A DNA stretch of 49,527 nt, taken from the NCBI GenBank assembly GCA_913031145.1, contig CAJWCO010000016.1, positions 1-49,527 of the forward strand. The letters run 5' to 3'. The notes under the pieces are model-generated. The model had not been told where the DNA came from. It ran no database searches and worked only from the letters and a program-made list of their open reading frames with translations. The DNA comes from an uncultured Cellvibrionales bacterium (GTDB lineage Bacteria; Pseudomonadota; Gammaproteobacteria; Pseudomonadales; Porticoccaceae). This document shows, piece after piece, positions 1 to 8,086 of the stretch. Position 1 is the first letter of the stretch, and each line of letters begins with the position of its first letter. The position numbers and the translations under genes are program-made.

Positions 1-528
1 CTGTGATTCAGTATTTCAGTGATGTTCTTTGCGTATTCAGCAAAGACCCCCACTGATCACACAAACTTGCGTCCAGGAGTTGCTTGAACTCTAACCGTGC
101 CTGTCGTTGTCAAATGCGTTGGGCAACAGATCAAAGTTCGTTCCTTAATACTTTCGTTTTTTCCATATCCCAATGAACGCCAAAATTACGACTTTCCGTC
201 GTTTTTCTTTTTTTAATAAAAAAATACTAGATGAAAAAATGGCTAAGATTTCACAAATAAAAATCTAAAAAATGATTAAAATATTCGAGTAAAATAGCGG
301 CGAAAACAAAAATTAATGATGTATAAATTCTATTAAATGCGTAATTTAATAGATTTAGATATCGAATCTAATTATAAAATAATCAAAAAAAATTGATAAA
401 TATATACAATATCAAATTTTTTATATTTATTTTCATTGAACTTAAACGTATAAATTGCTATAAATGCACAAATTTTGTACTAATTAAAAACAATTATGCT
501 TAAAAAGCAAAAAAAATATTCATAACCA
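1..528. other. AT-rich intergenic region, no gene recognised
   Basis: No convincing coding sequence is visible. From about position 200 onward the DNA is extremely A+T rich with many TATAAT-like and poly-A/T words, so single promoters cannot be picked out. The first 180 bases are more balanced and contain a short hairpin (TCTTTGC at 26-32 with GCAAAGA at 40-46) and a weak terminator-like stem near 188-214. The composition contrasts with the housekeeping genes from 5 kb onward and suggests an accessory or recently acquired segment. Confidence 0.5.
188..214 (+). terminator. Weak rho-independent terminator candidate
   Basis: ACGAC (188-192) and GTCGT (198-202) form a five-base stem with a five-base loop, followed by a T-rich tract. 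The stem is short, so this is only a candidate. It would end transcription of a plus-strand gene lying before the window. Confidence 0.25.
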
Positions 529-1104
529 ATGAGAATAATTGATGTGAATTTCGATTTCTTAAAGGATGGCTTAGTAGTTCCAAAACCCGTTGGGCGAGGA
601 CGAAAAAAGAAAACGCCTCGACTGCCAATTTGGGAAAAGTACTTGATAATTTCCATTAAAACTATCGAGAATTCAATTCAGGAGTGGGATGGATATATCA
701 CAAAACCAGAATCACGGGCTGAGAAGTACTACGCATCGAAAAACTGGACTATTCTTAATAGGGAGCAATTTTCCAAAGGTCAGTTGGCAGAAGTGAGTTG
801 CTCGATGACAGTAGGTAGGATTACAAAATTTAAGATCATTCCGCGTTATTTGTGGGAGGGTAAAGGGACTCAAAAAACCTTGGTTGTCGACCACGCAAAT
901 CGGGTCGGAACCGTCACTCAGCAACAACACAATGTGATGGCGACATTGGAGCACTTTCAACAGATTTTACTGGGACTGACAAAAGAGTCTGAGGGCGGGA
1001 GAGTGTTTTGGGATCAGGCGAAAGCGATTGCGAAGCCTAAGTCAAAAAAAGATTGGTTCTATGACGACACACTAGATTTGTGGGTCGAAAGAAATAAATT
1101 TTAG
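529..1104 (+). CDS. Hypothetical protein, 191 aa, family not recognised
   Basis: I do not recognise this protein. It has no evident signal peptide or membrane segment, so it is probably cytoplasmic. Near the N-terminus there is a strongly basic patch (GRGRKKK, about residues 23-29) that could contact nucleic acid, and aromatic and basic residues are common throughout. No clear ribosome binding site precedes the ATG. Base composition is A+T rich like the leader, unlike the genes after 5 kb. It is followed by two more small unrecognised genes on the same strand, which may form an accessory group. Its length and sustained open frame support a real gene; the function is unknown. Confidence 0.55.
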   Translation: MRIIDVNFDFLKDGLVVPKPVGRGRKKKTPRLPIWEKYLIISIKTIENSIQEWDGYITKPESRAEKYYASKNWTILNREQFSKGQLAEVSCSMTVGRITKFKIIPRYLWEGKGTQKTLVVDHANRVGTVTQQQHNVMATLEHFQQILLGLTKESEGGRVFWDQAKAIAKPKSKKDWFYDDTLDLWVERNKF

Positions 1105-1168
1105 AAGAATATGGCAGCTATAAATATCATTTTTAAATTCAGAGTTAATAGTCGTTGGAGACGTAAAT

Positions 1169-1369
1169 ATGGATAAGCAATTTCGCACCGAGATAGAAGA
1201 AAAGTTCGTTGATCTTTGGTTTGATTTTAATTCTGAAAAAGTCGACTTAGAGGACATAGAAAAAGCAGTTGAAGGTCTTTATAGTAGTATCTCGAGTTAT
1301 CGCGAGAACCCTGTTCGGACAGAACCCGAGCGTAACAAGTTATGGCAGAAAATTAATCCGCAGGAATAA
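1169..1369 (+). CDS. Small hypothetical protein, 66 aa
   Basis: A small, acidic, probably helical and soluble protein that I cannot assign. The ATG is preceded by GGAG at a plausible distance, which supports translation. It sits 64 bases after the 191-residue hypothetical gene and about 20 bases before another small gene, so the three may be co-transcribed. It has no membrane segment, cysteine pair or recognisable motif. Antitoxin-like or phage-like small proteins share this general character, but nothing specific supports either. Confidence 0.5.
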   Translation: MDKQFRTEIEEKFVDLWFDFNSEKVDLEDIEKAVEGLYSSISSYRENPVRTEPERNKLWQKINPQE

Positions 1370-1390
1370 CATCACGATGGAGTGGAGAGG

Positions 1391-1588
1391 ATGGACGACA
1401 AGGCGAAAATTTTTCAACACTTACAAGCCCGCCTGTTGTCGGTGAATGATGATGAAGATAAGGAAAGTCGTAATGAGTTGGAAAAGCAGATAGCGTTAGC
1501 TCGCATATTTTTGCGAGCCGAAAAGAAATATGACGAATTAAGAATGCAGGCGAATGCCCGACAAAAAGACCCTAAGCTCTTGAAGTAA
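1391..1588 (+). CDS. Small hypothetical charged helical protein, 65 aa
   Basis: The ATG at 1391 is preferred because a purine-rich GGAGTGGAGAGG tract lies just before it. An in-frame GTG at 1382 would add three residues. The product is highly charged, rich in Lys, Glu and Arg with Leu/Ile/Ala spacing, and probably forms one or two long helices (possibly a short coiled coil). No homologous family is recognised. It is the last of three small genes in the AT-rich section. The 231 bases after it, up to the pilin cluster, show no gene. Confidence 0.45.
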   Translation: MDDKAKIFQHLQARLLSVNDDEDKESRNELEKQIALARIFLRAEKKYDELRMQANARQKDPKLLK

Positions 1589-1819
1589 GCTATTTGTTAA
1601 AAACTGCCTGATATGGCCTGGTGAGTGAATAAGTTCGCCTACCATTGCGCCAGTCCCAGTCCTTAGCGCAGTTGCTGCACGCTGTGGGTCGTAGCAACGT
1701 TATTTTGATCTGCTCTGTGTTGTATACCGCATTTTTTCAACAGACGCTCAGGTAAAGTCACAGCAGTCGCTTGGCGATCATCGACATGCACAACCGTCGT
1801 TGAAGCAGGGAGTACAGAT

Positions 1820-2392
1820 GTGTTATTTACCCCAGTTTTGGCTCAGGCACGGCACACTCTCGGCTTTACGCTACTCGAATGTCTCTTCACGGTAGGTATT
1901 TTAGCGTTGGTGGCATCTGCTGCTCGGGTGGGTGTTGGCGAAGTGTTAGCGCATCGGCGCGTTGACCTGCAAGTCTGGCAAATCCGTCGAGCGCTTGAAT
2001 TAACGCGATCTACGGCACGGGCACAACAGCGTGTTTGGACATTATGTTTGGCAGATGATCGAAGTAGATGTGTATTGGAAGGCGCGACACGGCTTTTGAT
2101 TTTTTTGGATGCAGACCTTAGCCGACAACATAATGTAGGTGAGCCGATTGTTCGTGATTTGAACGTCGATGAGCACCGACTTTCGATCAGATTATTTGCG
2201 TCACGAAGGCGTTATGTTCGGTTTGCGGCGACGGGAGACGCCTTGGAGTCAGGAAATTTTCTGGTCTTCTGGGGTGACAAAAAGAATACATACCAACGTC
2301 AAGTGGTTTTCTATCGAAGTGGTCGAATCAGACTTTCTGCCGCGCTCGATGTCGACAACGCCTACTTTAACCGATGTCAAAAGACGGCGTAA
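1820..2392 (+). CDS. FimT/GspH-type minor pseudopilin
   Basis: A minor type IV pilin or pseudopilin. These proteins are cut by prepilin peptidase, inserted in the inner membrane and thought to help prime pilus assembly. The N-terminus has a type III leader ending in Gly15, with the cut before FTLLE so that Glu sits at +5, then a hydrophobic helix of about 20 residues. The rest resembles the GspH/FimT globular domain, including a Cys pair (CLADDRSRC) and a late strand with YRSGR. The start is GTG at 1820; no strong ribosome binding site is visible and the frame stays open upstream. It is the first gene of the pilin cluster. Confidence 0.75.
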   Translation: MLFTPVLAQARHTLGFTLLECLFTVGILALVASAARVGVGEVLAHRRVDLQVWQIRRALELTRSTARAQQRVWTLCLADDRSRCVLEGATRLLIFLDADLSRQHNVGEPIVRDLNVDEHRLSIRLFASRRRYVRFAATGDALESGNFLVFWGDKKNTYQRQVVFYRSGRIRLSAALDVDNAYFNRCQKTA

Positions 2393-2538
2393 GCCACCCT
2401 AGTCCGTCAAATGCGTGCTCGATGATCCAAAGTGTCGTCAAATCGCAATTAGGGTAAAACAAGACGTAGGGCATGATTACCCCATAACCGCGCGGATATG
2501 GACTTTATGCGGGTCGCCAGTATTACTCGGAGGTAGCG

Positions 2539-2955
2539 ATGCGGAGCTTATACGAACTTTCAAGACGTCGAAAATGTCATGTCGAGGAGGGTATGACCTT
2601 ATTGGAAATGCTTTTTGTAGCGGCCTTAGTTACTGTGTTAGTTACGGCGGTACGCCCTTTTTACCAGAAAAATTTGAACCGTATACACCGTGCAGAGGCA
2701 CAAACGTATTTGTTAAGAATTGCCAGTTTGCAAACTCAGTACCGTCTAAAGTTTGGCAAATATTCTGAAAATCTGGCCGATTTAGACACAAAGCCGAATG
2801 CGTCGGTAGAGCAACATTATCGCATAAGTATTGATTTCCCCGAGGCGCATGTGCGCAGCTCTTCTTATCGGTTTCGCGCGATACCAAAGGCGGGGGCGTT
2901 AGAAACCATCACAATGGGTGATTTAGGTGTGACTCTTGGGCCGTGGGAGCGATGA
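2539..2955 (+). CDS. pilE: PilE-like type IV minor pilin
   Basis: A 138-residue pilin with a leader ending EEG and a cut before MTLLE (Gly18/Met19), a hydrophobic N-terminal helix, and then the PilE-type stretch with AEAQTYLLRIASLQ and RLKFGKYSENLADL. It resembles the PilE minor pilins encoded at the end of fimU-pilVWXY1-pilE clusters, here moved in front of pilV. GGAGG about 10 bases before the ATG supports the start. Its stop overlaps the pilV start (ATGA). The short C-terminal domain looks intact, but its partners downstream are damaged, so it may no longer work in a pilus. Confidence 0.75.
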   Translation: MRSLYELSRRRKCHVEEGMTLLEMLFVAALVTVLVTAVRPFYQKNLNRIHRAEAQTYLLRIASLQTQYRLKFGKYSENLADLDTKPNASVEQHYRISIDFPEAHVRSSSYRFRAIPKAGALETITMGDLGVTLGPWER

Positions 2956-3434
2956 ACATAACACAGTATTGCATGAGTCCCCTGAACGGCAAGGCGAGGG
3001 TCTCTGGATATCTGATGCTAGAGGTGGCCTTGAGCCTTTTAATCGTCGCAGGAATTGCGGTTGGACATATGCAGCTGTACCTTCATTTGCAAAAAAATGC
3101 GTTAGACATGCGCATGCGAACGCATGCGCAATTGCTTTTGCAAAATATTGTAGAGCAAGTCGCCTTCGACAAAACTCAGATACCCAGTTCTTCGAGCCTT
3201 TTGTTGCTCATAAACGCCTCTGTAAATCACTCGTTGCATGCGTATTTAAGCAATCCGCATTTGTGTTTGCTGGTCATTGAGTCGGGCGATGCTTATCAAC
3301 TCACCCTTGATTGGGAAGGACTTGTCGATACGGGCTCAGTCAAGGTAAGTTGTGAGTTCGGGGTGCCGAGCGCTAATGACGCGTTGCGCCGCAGTTTAAA
3401 AACGGTGATTTATCTCTCCGCACAGCAATTATGA
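2952..3434 (+). CDS. pilV: PilV-like minor pilin
   Basis: A 160-residue pseudopilin. The leader ends in Gly19 before YLMLE, giving the usual Glu+5 and a hydrophobic helix (VALSLLIVAGIAVGHMQLYL). The remainder is divergent but has the size and position of PilV in minor pilin operons. The ATG at 2952 overlaps the pilE stop in ATGA; a GTG at 2943 would add three residues and is less likely. The stop overlaps the pilW start in the same way, which implies translational coupling along the cluster. Assignment as PilV is from order and leader rather than from a diagnostic motif. Confidence 0.65.
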   Translation: MNITQYCMSPLNGKARVSGYLMLEVALSLLIVAGIAVGHMQLYLHLQKNALDMRMRTHAQLLLQNIVEQVAFDKTQIPSSSSLLLLINASVNHSLHAYLSNPHLCLLVIESGDAYQLTLDWEGLVDTGSVKVSCEFGVPSANDALRRSLKTVIYLSAQQL

Positions 3435-4353
3435 TGGGCCCGCTTATTTGGCATTCAAACGGGCGGTATATGCGCGGCTTTACCCTGCCAGAGCTTTTGC
3501 TGGCGGCTTCTTTGGGGCTTTTAATCACCTGGGGCATGGTCGATCTTAATGCGAATAGTTTGCGCGTATTAAGGCAAATACAGCGCGACCAAGAGGCCCA
3601 TGAAGGTGGCCGTTTTGCGCTTGATCGCCTGCGCCAAGAAATCCGCCTCGCAGGCTTTTTCGGCTCAGGCAGTCTGCCCAGCACTGAGTTAATGGAACGA
3701 CCCAGTTTGTGTTTTAACTTGATCGGCGAGGCGCATGAGCATGTGTTTGCAGCACCCTTGGATGGCCGAAACAATCTCGCCGCTGGCCAGTCTATTTGCG
3801 GAGGTCAAAAGATCTTAGAGGGCACCGACGTTTTGCTTGTGAGGTCCGCGCATTCAGGCATCCACTTGCGCCTGAGTGCAACGCAGCACTATATTGTGGC
3901 AACACCGCCAGTTTTACAGCTTGCAACGGGCTCAGAAATGTTGAATTCGGCGATGATAACCCGTTTGATTCTATACGAAGCTACCAACAACAAATATTCT
4001 ATGTCACTGAAGACCGCGTACTTCGCCGCAAACGTTTCTTGCGGGGCGCATTCCGAGCGAGTAAACCGCTTGCTGATGCCGTTGATAACTCTCAGGTCAG
4101 GTATGGGGTGGTTACGGATGCGTTGACGCAATTTATGGATCTTCCGCAAAGCGTTGTGCAGTGGCCTGCCGTGCGTTTCGTTGACATTTATATCCAGCTA
4201 GAACACGCGCACTCACCCAGTCGAGGAACTGATAATTGGACGTCACCATTGATAGAAGTACCTAAGCGGATGAGTGACAGTCGTGGCGGGAGTCCTTTGC
4301 TCGTCAGCACGCGTATTTTTGTACCCAACACAGGTTTTCGGCCATTACCATGA
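3431..4353 (+). pseudogene. pilW: PilW-like minor pilin, disrupted by a -1 frameshift
   Basis: The N-terminal half has a PilW-like leader and helix: Gly16 then FTLPE, a hydrophobic helix, and a region with EGGRFALDRLRQEIRLAGF. That frame runs on to a stop at 4124-4126 with an unconvincing tail. The typical C-terminal half of PilW (QQIFYVTEDRVLRR, then QVRYGVVTD, and a final stretch ending RIFVPNTG) is in the other frame and ends at 4351-4353. That stop overlaps the next gene's ATG as ATGA, exactly like the other junctions here. The switch lies somewhere in about 3925-3990 and corresponds to one missing base. Joined, the product would be about 307 residues, normal for PilW. It could be a true pseudogene, a sequencing error, or programmed frameshifting; no classical slippery heptamer is obvious. 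Confidence 0.7.
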
Positions 4354-4979
4354 CAAACGCAAAGTATCGGCGTAAAGACCGCGGCATGTTGTTAGTTCTG
4401 GTGTTATACCTTCTCGCTCTGCTGGCAACGGGCGCATTGATAGGCGTAAGTGCGACGCGAATAAATAGTCGAATGATGGGTCAGAGAGAAGCGATGTTTG
4501 AAGTCGGTCAAATCCTCAGCAATGCAACGACAGTGGTGCTCAATACGAATGAATTGACGACTGCCTTGGTTGATGATTTTGTCGGCATTAGACCTTTGGA
4601 AGTCGCGTTTCCGTCGGCACTAGCTGGAGCTTATGAGGTGCGGGTCACGAAGGTGGCCTGTCTGAGCGAAGGTCTTCCTCGGCAATGTTCCCTCGATTTT
4701 TTTGTCGACTTAGGAGTTTGCCATGCAGATTATTTGTGGTAACTCGATATCACCGTTTTTGATATCCTGCCGATACGCTCGCCGGTCGGGACTCAAAGCA
4801 ACGGTTTTGAAATAGAGGCTGTTGCTGGTTGCTGCACAACTGTAACAAAGGAGGCTCCCGCCCCGTTCTGCAAGGACCCCGCGCTTCTGCCGTCTGTGGT
4901 TCAGATGGCTCACCAGAAAGCCCATGGCGCATCGCTGTTTAAAGTTCCCAGACCACGCTGGACCTATCGTAGCCTGTAA
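4350..4979 (+). pseudogene. PilX-like minor pilin with in-frame TAA
   Basis: The first 130 codons encode a PilX-like protein: a basic start, RG followed by a long hydrophobic helix (MLLVLVLYLLALLATGALIG), and then the polar SATRINSRM region typical of PilX. Translation would stop at TAA 4740-4742. The same frame stays open for another 78 codons to TAA 4977-4979 and reads LDITVFD soon after the stop, like the WxLDITV ending of related proteins. A CAA codon in place of TAA would give a smooth WQLDITV. The gene therefore appears truncated by a nonsense mutation. No pilY1 follows; the next gene is nadE on the opposite strand. Confidence 0.6.
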
Positions 4980-5016
4980 ACGAAGTCTCGATCAGCGATG
5001 CAGGGGCTTTTGCAGA

Positions 5017-5865
5017 TTAAAGATCGTAAAGCGTCGCGATTGGCAGTCGCTTGTGTTGCGTGCGAGCGAAGATATCAATCACTTTTTCGCTTACATCGGG
5101 GGCAAGAGCCCGTCCTTGCAAAAAGTCATCGATGATCTCATAGCTCAGGCCCAGCACGAGTTCATCGGCCTTTTGCGGCTCCAAGCACTCGAGGTCTGCG
5201 GTCGGTGTTTTGTTAACAAGAGGTTTTGGCGCACCGAGTTCAGATGCAAGGGCTCGAACCTGACGCTTGCTTAGCCCGAATAAAGGCGCAAGATCACAGG
5301 CACCATCACCAAACTTGGTATAGAAACCCGTAACATTTTCAGCAGAGTGATCGGTTCCGAGCACCAGCCCGCCAAGAATTCCGGCCACCTCATACTGCGC
5401 AGTCATGCGAGCACGGGCTTTCACGTTTCCTTTAGCAAAATCTAATCTAGCATCAGATATCATGGGGTTTTCGACGTCTTTCAAAGCTTTACACACTTGT
5501 GCGTGGATCGCGTCGGCGGCAGGTTTGATGTCGACTGTGATCCGTCGGCTTGGCATGATGAAGTCAAGAGCTATTTGCGCGTCTTGTTCGTCTTTTTGGG
5601 TGCCATACGGCAGCCGAACCGCAATAAACTGGAAACGGTCCGTGGAAAATTCACGGTTGAGTTTGTCGATGGCCAATTGTGCTAACCGACCGCATGTGGC
5701 CGAGTCTATGCCGCCGCTAATACCCAAGACGACGCAGTTAGCATCGGCTTTTACCATCGTGCGTGCAATAAAATCAGTGCGACGATCTATTTCATATTGC
5801 GCATTAATTTCAGGAAGAACACGCATTTCTTCTACGATATTAGTCTGGCTATGTGTCTGATTCAT
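5017..5865 (-). CDS. nadE: NH3-dependent NAD+ synthetase
   Basis: Catalyses the last step of NAD biosynthesis, turning deamido-NAD plus ATP and ammonia into NAD+. The 282-residue length fits the ammonia-dependent single-domain form without a glutaminase domain (E. coli NadE is of similar size). The ATP-pyrophosphatase loop SGGIDS is at residues 50-55, and GTDHSAEN plus the [13 protein letters not shown] region follow as in NadE. It lies 29 bases after bamD on the same strand and may be co-transcribed with it. Cytoplasmic. It faces the damaged pilX-like gene. Confidence 0.95.
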   Translation of the reverse strand: MNQTHSQTNIVEEMRVLPEINAQYEIDRRTDFIARTMVKADANCVVLGISGGIDSATCGRLAQLAIDKLNREFSTDRFQFIAVRLPYGTQKDEQDAQIALDFIMPSRRITVDIKPAADAIHAQVCKALKDVENPMISDARLDFAKGNVKARARMTAQYEVAGILGGLVLGTDHSAENVTGFYTKFGDGACDLAPLFGLSKRQVRALASELGAPKPLVNKTPTADLECLEPQKADELVLGLSYEIIDDFLQGRALAPDVSEKVIDIFARTQHKRLPIATLYDL

Positions 5866-5894
5866 CTATAATGTCCGCCTCGTTGACCACTCTG

Positions 5895-6950
5895 TTATGT
5901 GCCGCAAGTGACTTCTGGACGAAAACGTTTTGGTACAACACTCTTGATGGCTCGGTCCACCCGGTTTGCAAAGCGTTCCACCTTAGCGTAAACCCCTTCG
6001 TCCTCCGCTATATTGGCCTCACATGCGTCGACTGCCTCGACTTCAATAAAGGATTTGCTATAAATGTTACGAGTGTCAAAGGCCGGCGGTTCATCCCGCG
6101 ATATAAGACCAAAGGTTAATTTTCCCAAGAAAGAATTTCTTTCAGATAAGGGTCGTGCATCGAAGTCAAAGTTACCCGTATTATCCAAAGATGGATAGTT
6201 CGGGTAGTTGCTAGCCAGTGTATTTACCGCATTTTGAGAGAGAGCCTGCATGTCGAGCATATGGTAGGCTTGGGCAGTCACAGCGAGACCGTCCGGAACG
6301 GCGGGTGTTCTCTGATACTGCTCGACCACATATCGACCTCTGTTTGCGGCCGCGAGGTAAGCGCCGCGAGAAAAATAATAATTCGCAGCATGAATTTCAG
6401 AGCGTGCAAGTCCATTGCGCAGGTTCACCAAACGAGCTCGCGCATCGGTGGCATAAGGACTTTCAGGAAATCGAGCAATGAGCTCGGAGAGGGTCGTGAA
6501 CGCACTGCGTGCAGTGCCGATGTCTCGGAGAGTTCTGTCGGTGGGTAAAAAGTTGTCAGTAAACCCTGACGTTTGTGATATTTCAGATAAACCTTTGACA
6601 TAAAACGCATAATCGACATTTGGATGTTGCGGGTGCAAGCGCAAAAACCGTTCGGCAGAAGCAATACTCGCCTCATAGTCGGCGGTTTTGTATTGTGCAT
6701 AAATTAACTCGAGTTGACCTTGCTCTGCGTATTTTCCGAAAGGAAATTGTGACTCAAGAAGCTGTAGGTTAGTGACTGCGACGGACCAGTTTCCGCCATT
6801 CAGACTGCTTTGAATTTTTTCATAAAAGTCTTTTTCGGTAAATCCCGAAGTTTCATCCCCTTCCGATTCATCGTCTTCCCAGCCAAGCCATGAACACCCG
6901 CAGACGAGCGAAAAAGACGTAATCAATAAAATTTGTGAGACTATTTTCAT
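5895..6950 (-). CDS. bamD: Outer membrane assembly lipoprotein BamD, long form
   Basis: The essential lipoprotein of the BAM complex, which folds beta-barrel proteins into the outer membrane from the periplasmic side. The start at 6950 is chosen because it gives a lipoprotein signal with lipobox LVCGC (Cys19) and has GGGAA upstream; an upstream GTG-type extension would bury the signal. TPR-like repeats follow, with the conserved FPFGKYAEQ and HPNVDYAFYVKGL segments. At 351 residues it is about 100 longer than E. coli BamD. The additional C-terminal part, after roughly residue 250, ends in a basic helix. Long BamD forms also occur in Pseudomonas. Confidence 0.93.
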   Translation of the reverse strand: MKIVSQILLITSFSLVCGCSWLGWEDDESEGDETSGFTEKDFYEKIQSSLNGGNWSVAVTNLQLLESQFPFGKYAEQGQLELIYAQYKTADYEASIASAERFLRLHPQHPNVDYAFYVKGLSEISQTSGFTDNFLPTDRTLRDIGTARSAFTTLSELIARFPESPYATDARARLVNLRNGLARSEIHAANYYFSRGAYLAAANRGRYVVEQYQRTPAVPDGLAVTAQAYHMLDMQALSQNAVNTLASNYPNYPSLDNTGNFDFDARPLSERNSFLGKLTFGLISRDEPPAFDTRNIYSKSFIEVEAVDACEANIAEDEGVYAKVERFANRVDRAIKSVVPKRFRPEVTCGT

Positions 6951-7120
6951 GTAACATTCCCAATAGCGACTTAAAGAGGCATTTTCACGACTGCAGGCAT
7001 TTAACCACACAGCACTTGTTAAACCAATATCAGCGGCGTCGCTAACCCAGTTTGAAGCGCACTCGGTACCGACCAAAACCAAGAGTCACTATTCTAGAGT
7101 CATAGGTGTTTCGCATTATT

Positions 7121-8086
7121 ATGAGTTCGGACTTAAAGCCACAAGCGCTAAACTTTACGGCACCCGTCGCAGATGAAGATGCCGGGCAGCGGTTAGATCG
7201 GGTAGCGGCACGCTTATTTGCTGACTTTTCTCGCTCGCGCCTGCAGCATTGGATTAAAGCGGGCGACTTGTGTGTTGATGGCGCACCTCGCAGCGTTGAC
7301 TATCGCCTGCGAGGCGGCGAAGTGCTTACGGTGGTGGCGCGACAAGCCAGTCAGGGCGATTGGTATGCGCAGCAGATCGAAATTAATATAATCTTTGAAG
7401 ACGAGCATATCCTGGTAGTTCATAAGCCAATTGACTTGGTCGTGCATCCGGCAGCTGGAAACTGGGATGGAACGCTACTTAATGGGCTTTTATTTCACTG
7501 CCCACAATTACAAAACCTACCACGGGCGGGTATCGTACATCGCCTTGACAAAAACACCAGCGGTCTGATGGTGGTAGCCAAAACTCTGTCTGCGCATGCG
7601 GCATTGGTAAGTCAATTGCAAGCGCGAACTGTTACGCGCGAATACCTTGCACTGGTGCATGGCCGTGTGCATCAGGCGGGCATTGTCGATCGCCCTGTTG
7701 GGCGTCATCCAAAGATACGAACCAAAATGGCCGTGGTTGACGGGGGTAAACAGGCCGTTACCCACTATAGAATTGAAAAGCATTGTTGGGGATGTACATT
7801 TTTGCGGGTGCGATTAGAAACGGGCCGAACGCACCAAATTCGTGTGCATTTGGCGAGTATTAATCATCCGCTGATCGGTGATCCGGTATACGGAGCTAGA
7901 TTTGCCCCGCCGGTTGAGATGCCGTCGGCAATCGCTGCTGATATACATGAATTTCCGCGTCAAGCGTTGCATGCGGAGACTCTCGGCGTACGGCATCCTA
8001 AAAGCGGTGATTTAATGCAATGGAAGGCCCCAATCCCAGCGGATATGCAGGAACTATTACGTTGCTTGGAGGAGGCTAGTGAGTGA
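7121..8086 (+). CDS. rluD: 23S rRNA pseudouridine synthase RluD
   Basis: Makes the pseudouridines in helix 69 of 23S rRNA (positions 1911, 1915 and 1917 in E. coli). An N-terminal S4 RNA-binding domain (about residues 20-75) is followed by the RluA/RluD catalytic domain with GIVHRLDKNTSGLMV. The catalytic Asp is residue 143 counted from the ATG at 7121. GTG at 7106 would add five residues; neither start has a strong ribosome binding site. It is divergent from bamD, the usual gammaproteobacterial arrangement, and its stop overlaps the pgeF start by 8 bases. Confidence 0.93.
   Translation: MSSDLKPQALNFTAPVADEDAGQRLDRVAARLFADFSRSRLQHWIKAGDLCVDGAPRSVDYRLRGGEVLTVVARQASQGDWYAQQIEINIIFEDEHILVVHKPIDLVVHPAAGNWDGTLLNGLLFHCPQLQNLPRAGIVHRLDKNTSGLMVVAKTLSAHAALVSQLQARTVTREYLALVHGRVHQAGIVDRPVGRHPKIRTKMAVVDGGKQAVTHYRIEKHCWGCTFLRVRLETGRTHQIRVHLASINHPLIGDPVYGARFAPPVEMPSAIAADIHEFPRQALHAETLGVRHPKSGDLMQWKAPIPADMQELLRCLEEASE

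Noticed and set aside
20-115. Minus-strand frame of about 33 codons with a protein-like reading at the left edge
   Set aside because: It is too short, has stops on both sides and no recognisable family; at most a gene remnant.
2415-2768. Open frame of 117 codons overlapping pilE
   Set aside because: The pilE frame has the prepilin leader and ribosome binding site; this one has neither.
4924-5274. Open frame of 116 codons overlapping the end of the pilX-like gene and nadE
   Set aside because: It mostly runs antisense to nadE and its product resembles nothing; the nadE frame is unambiguous.
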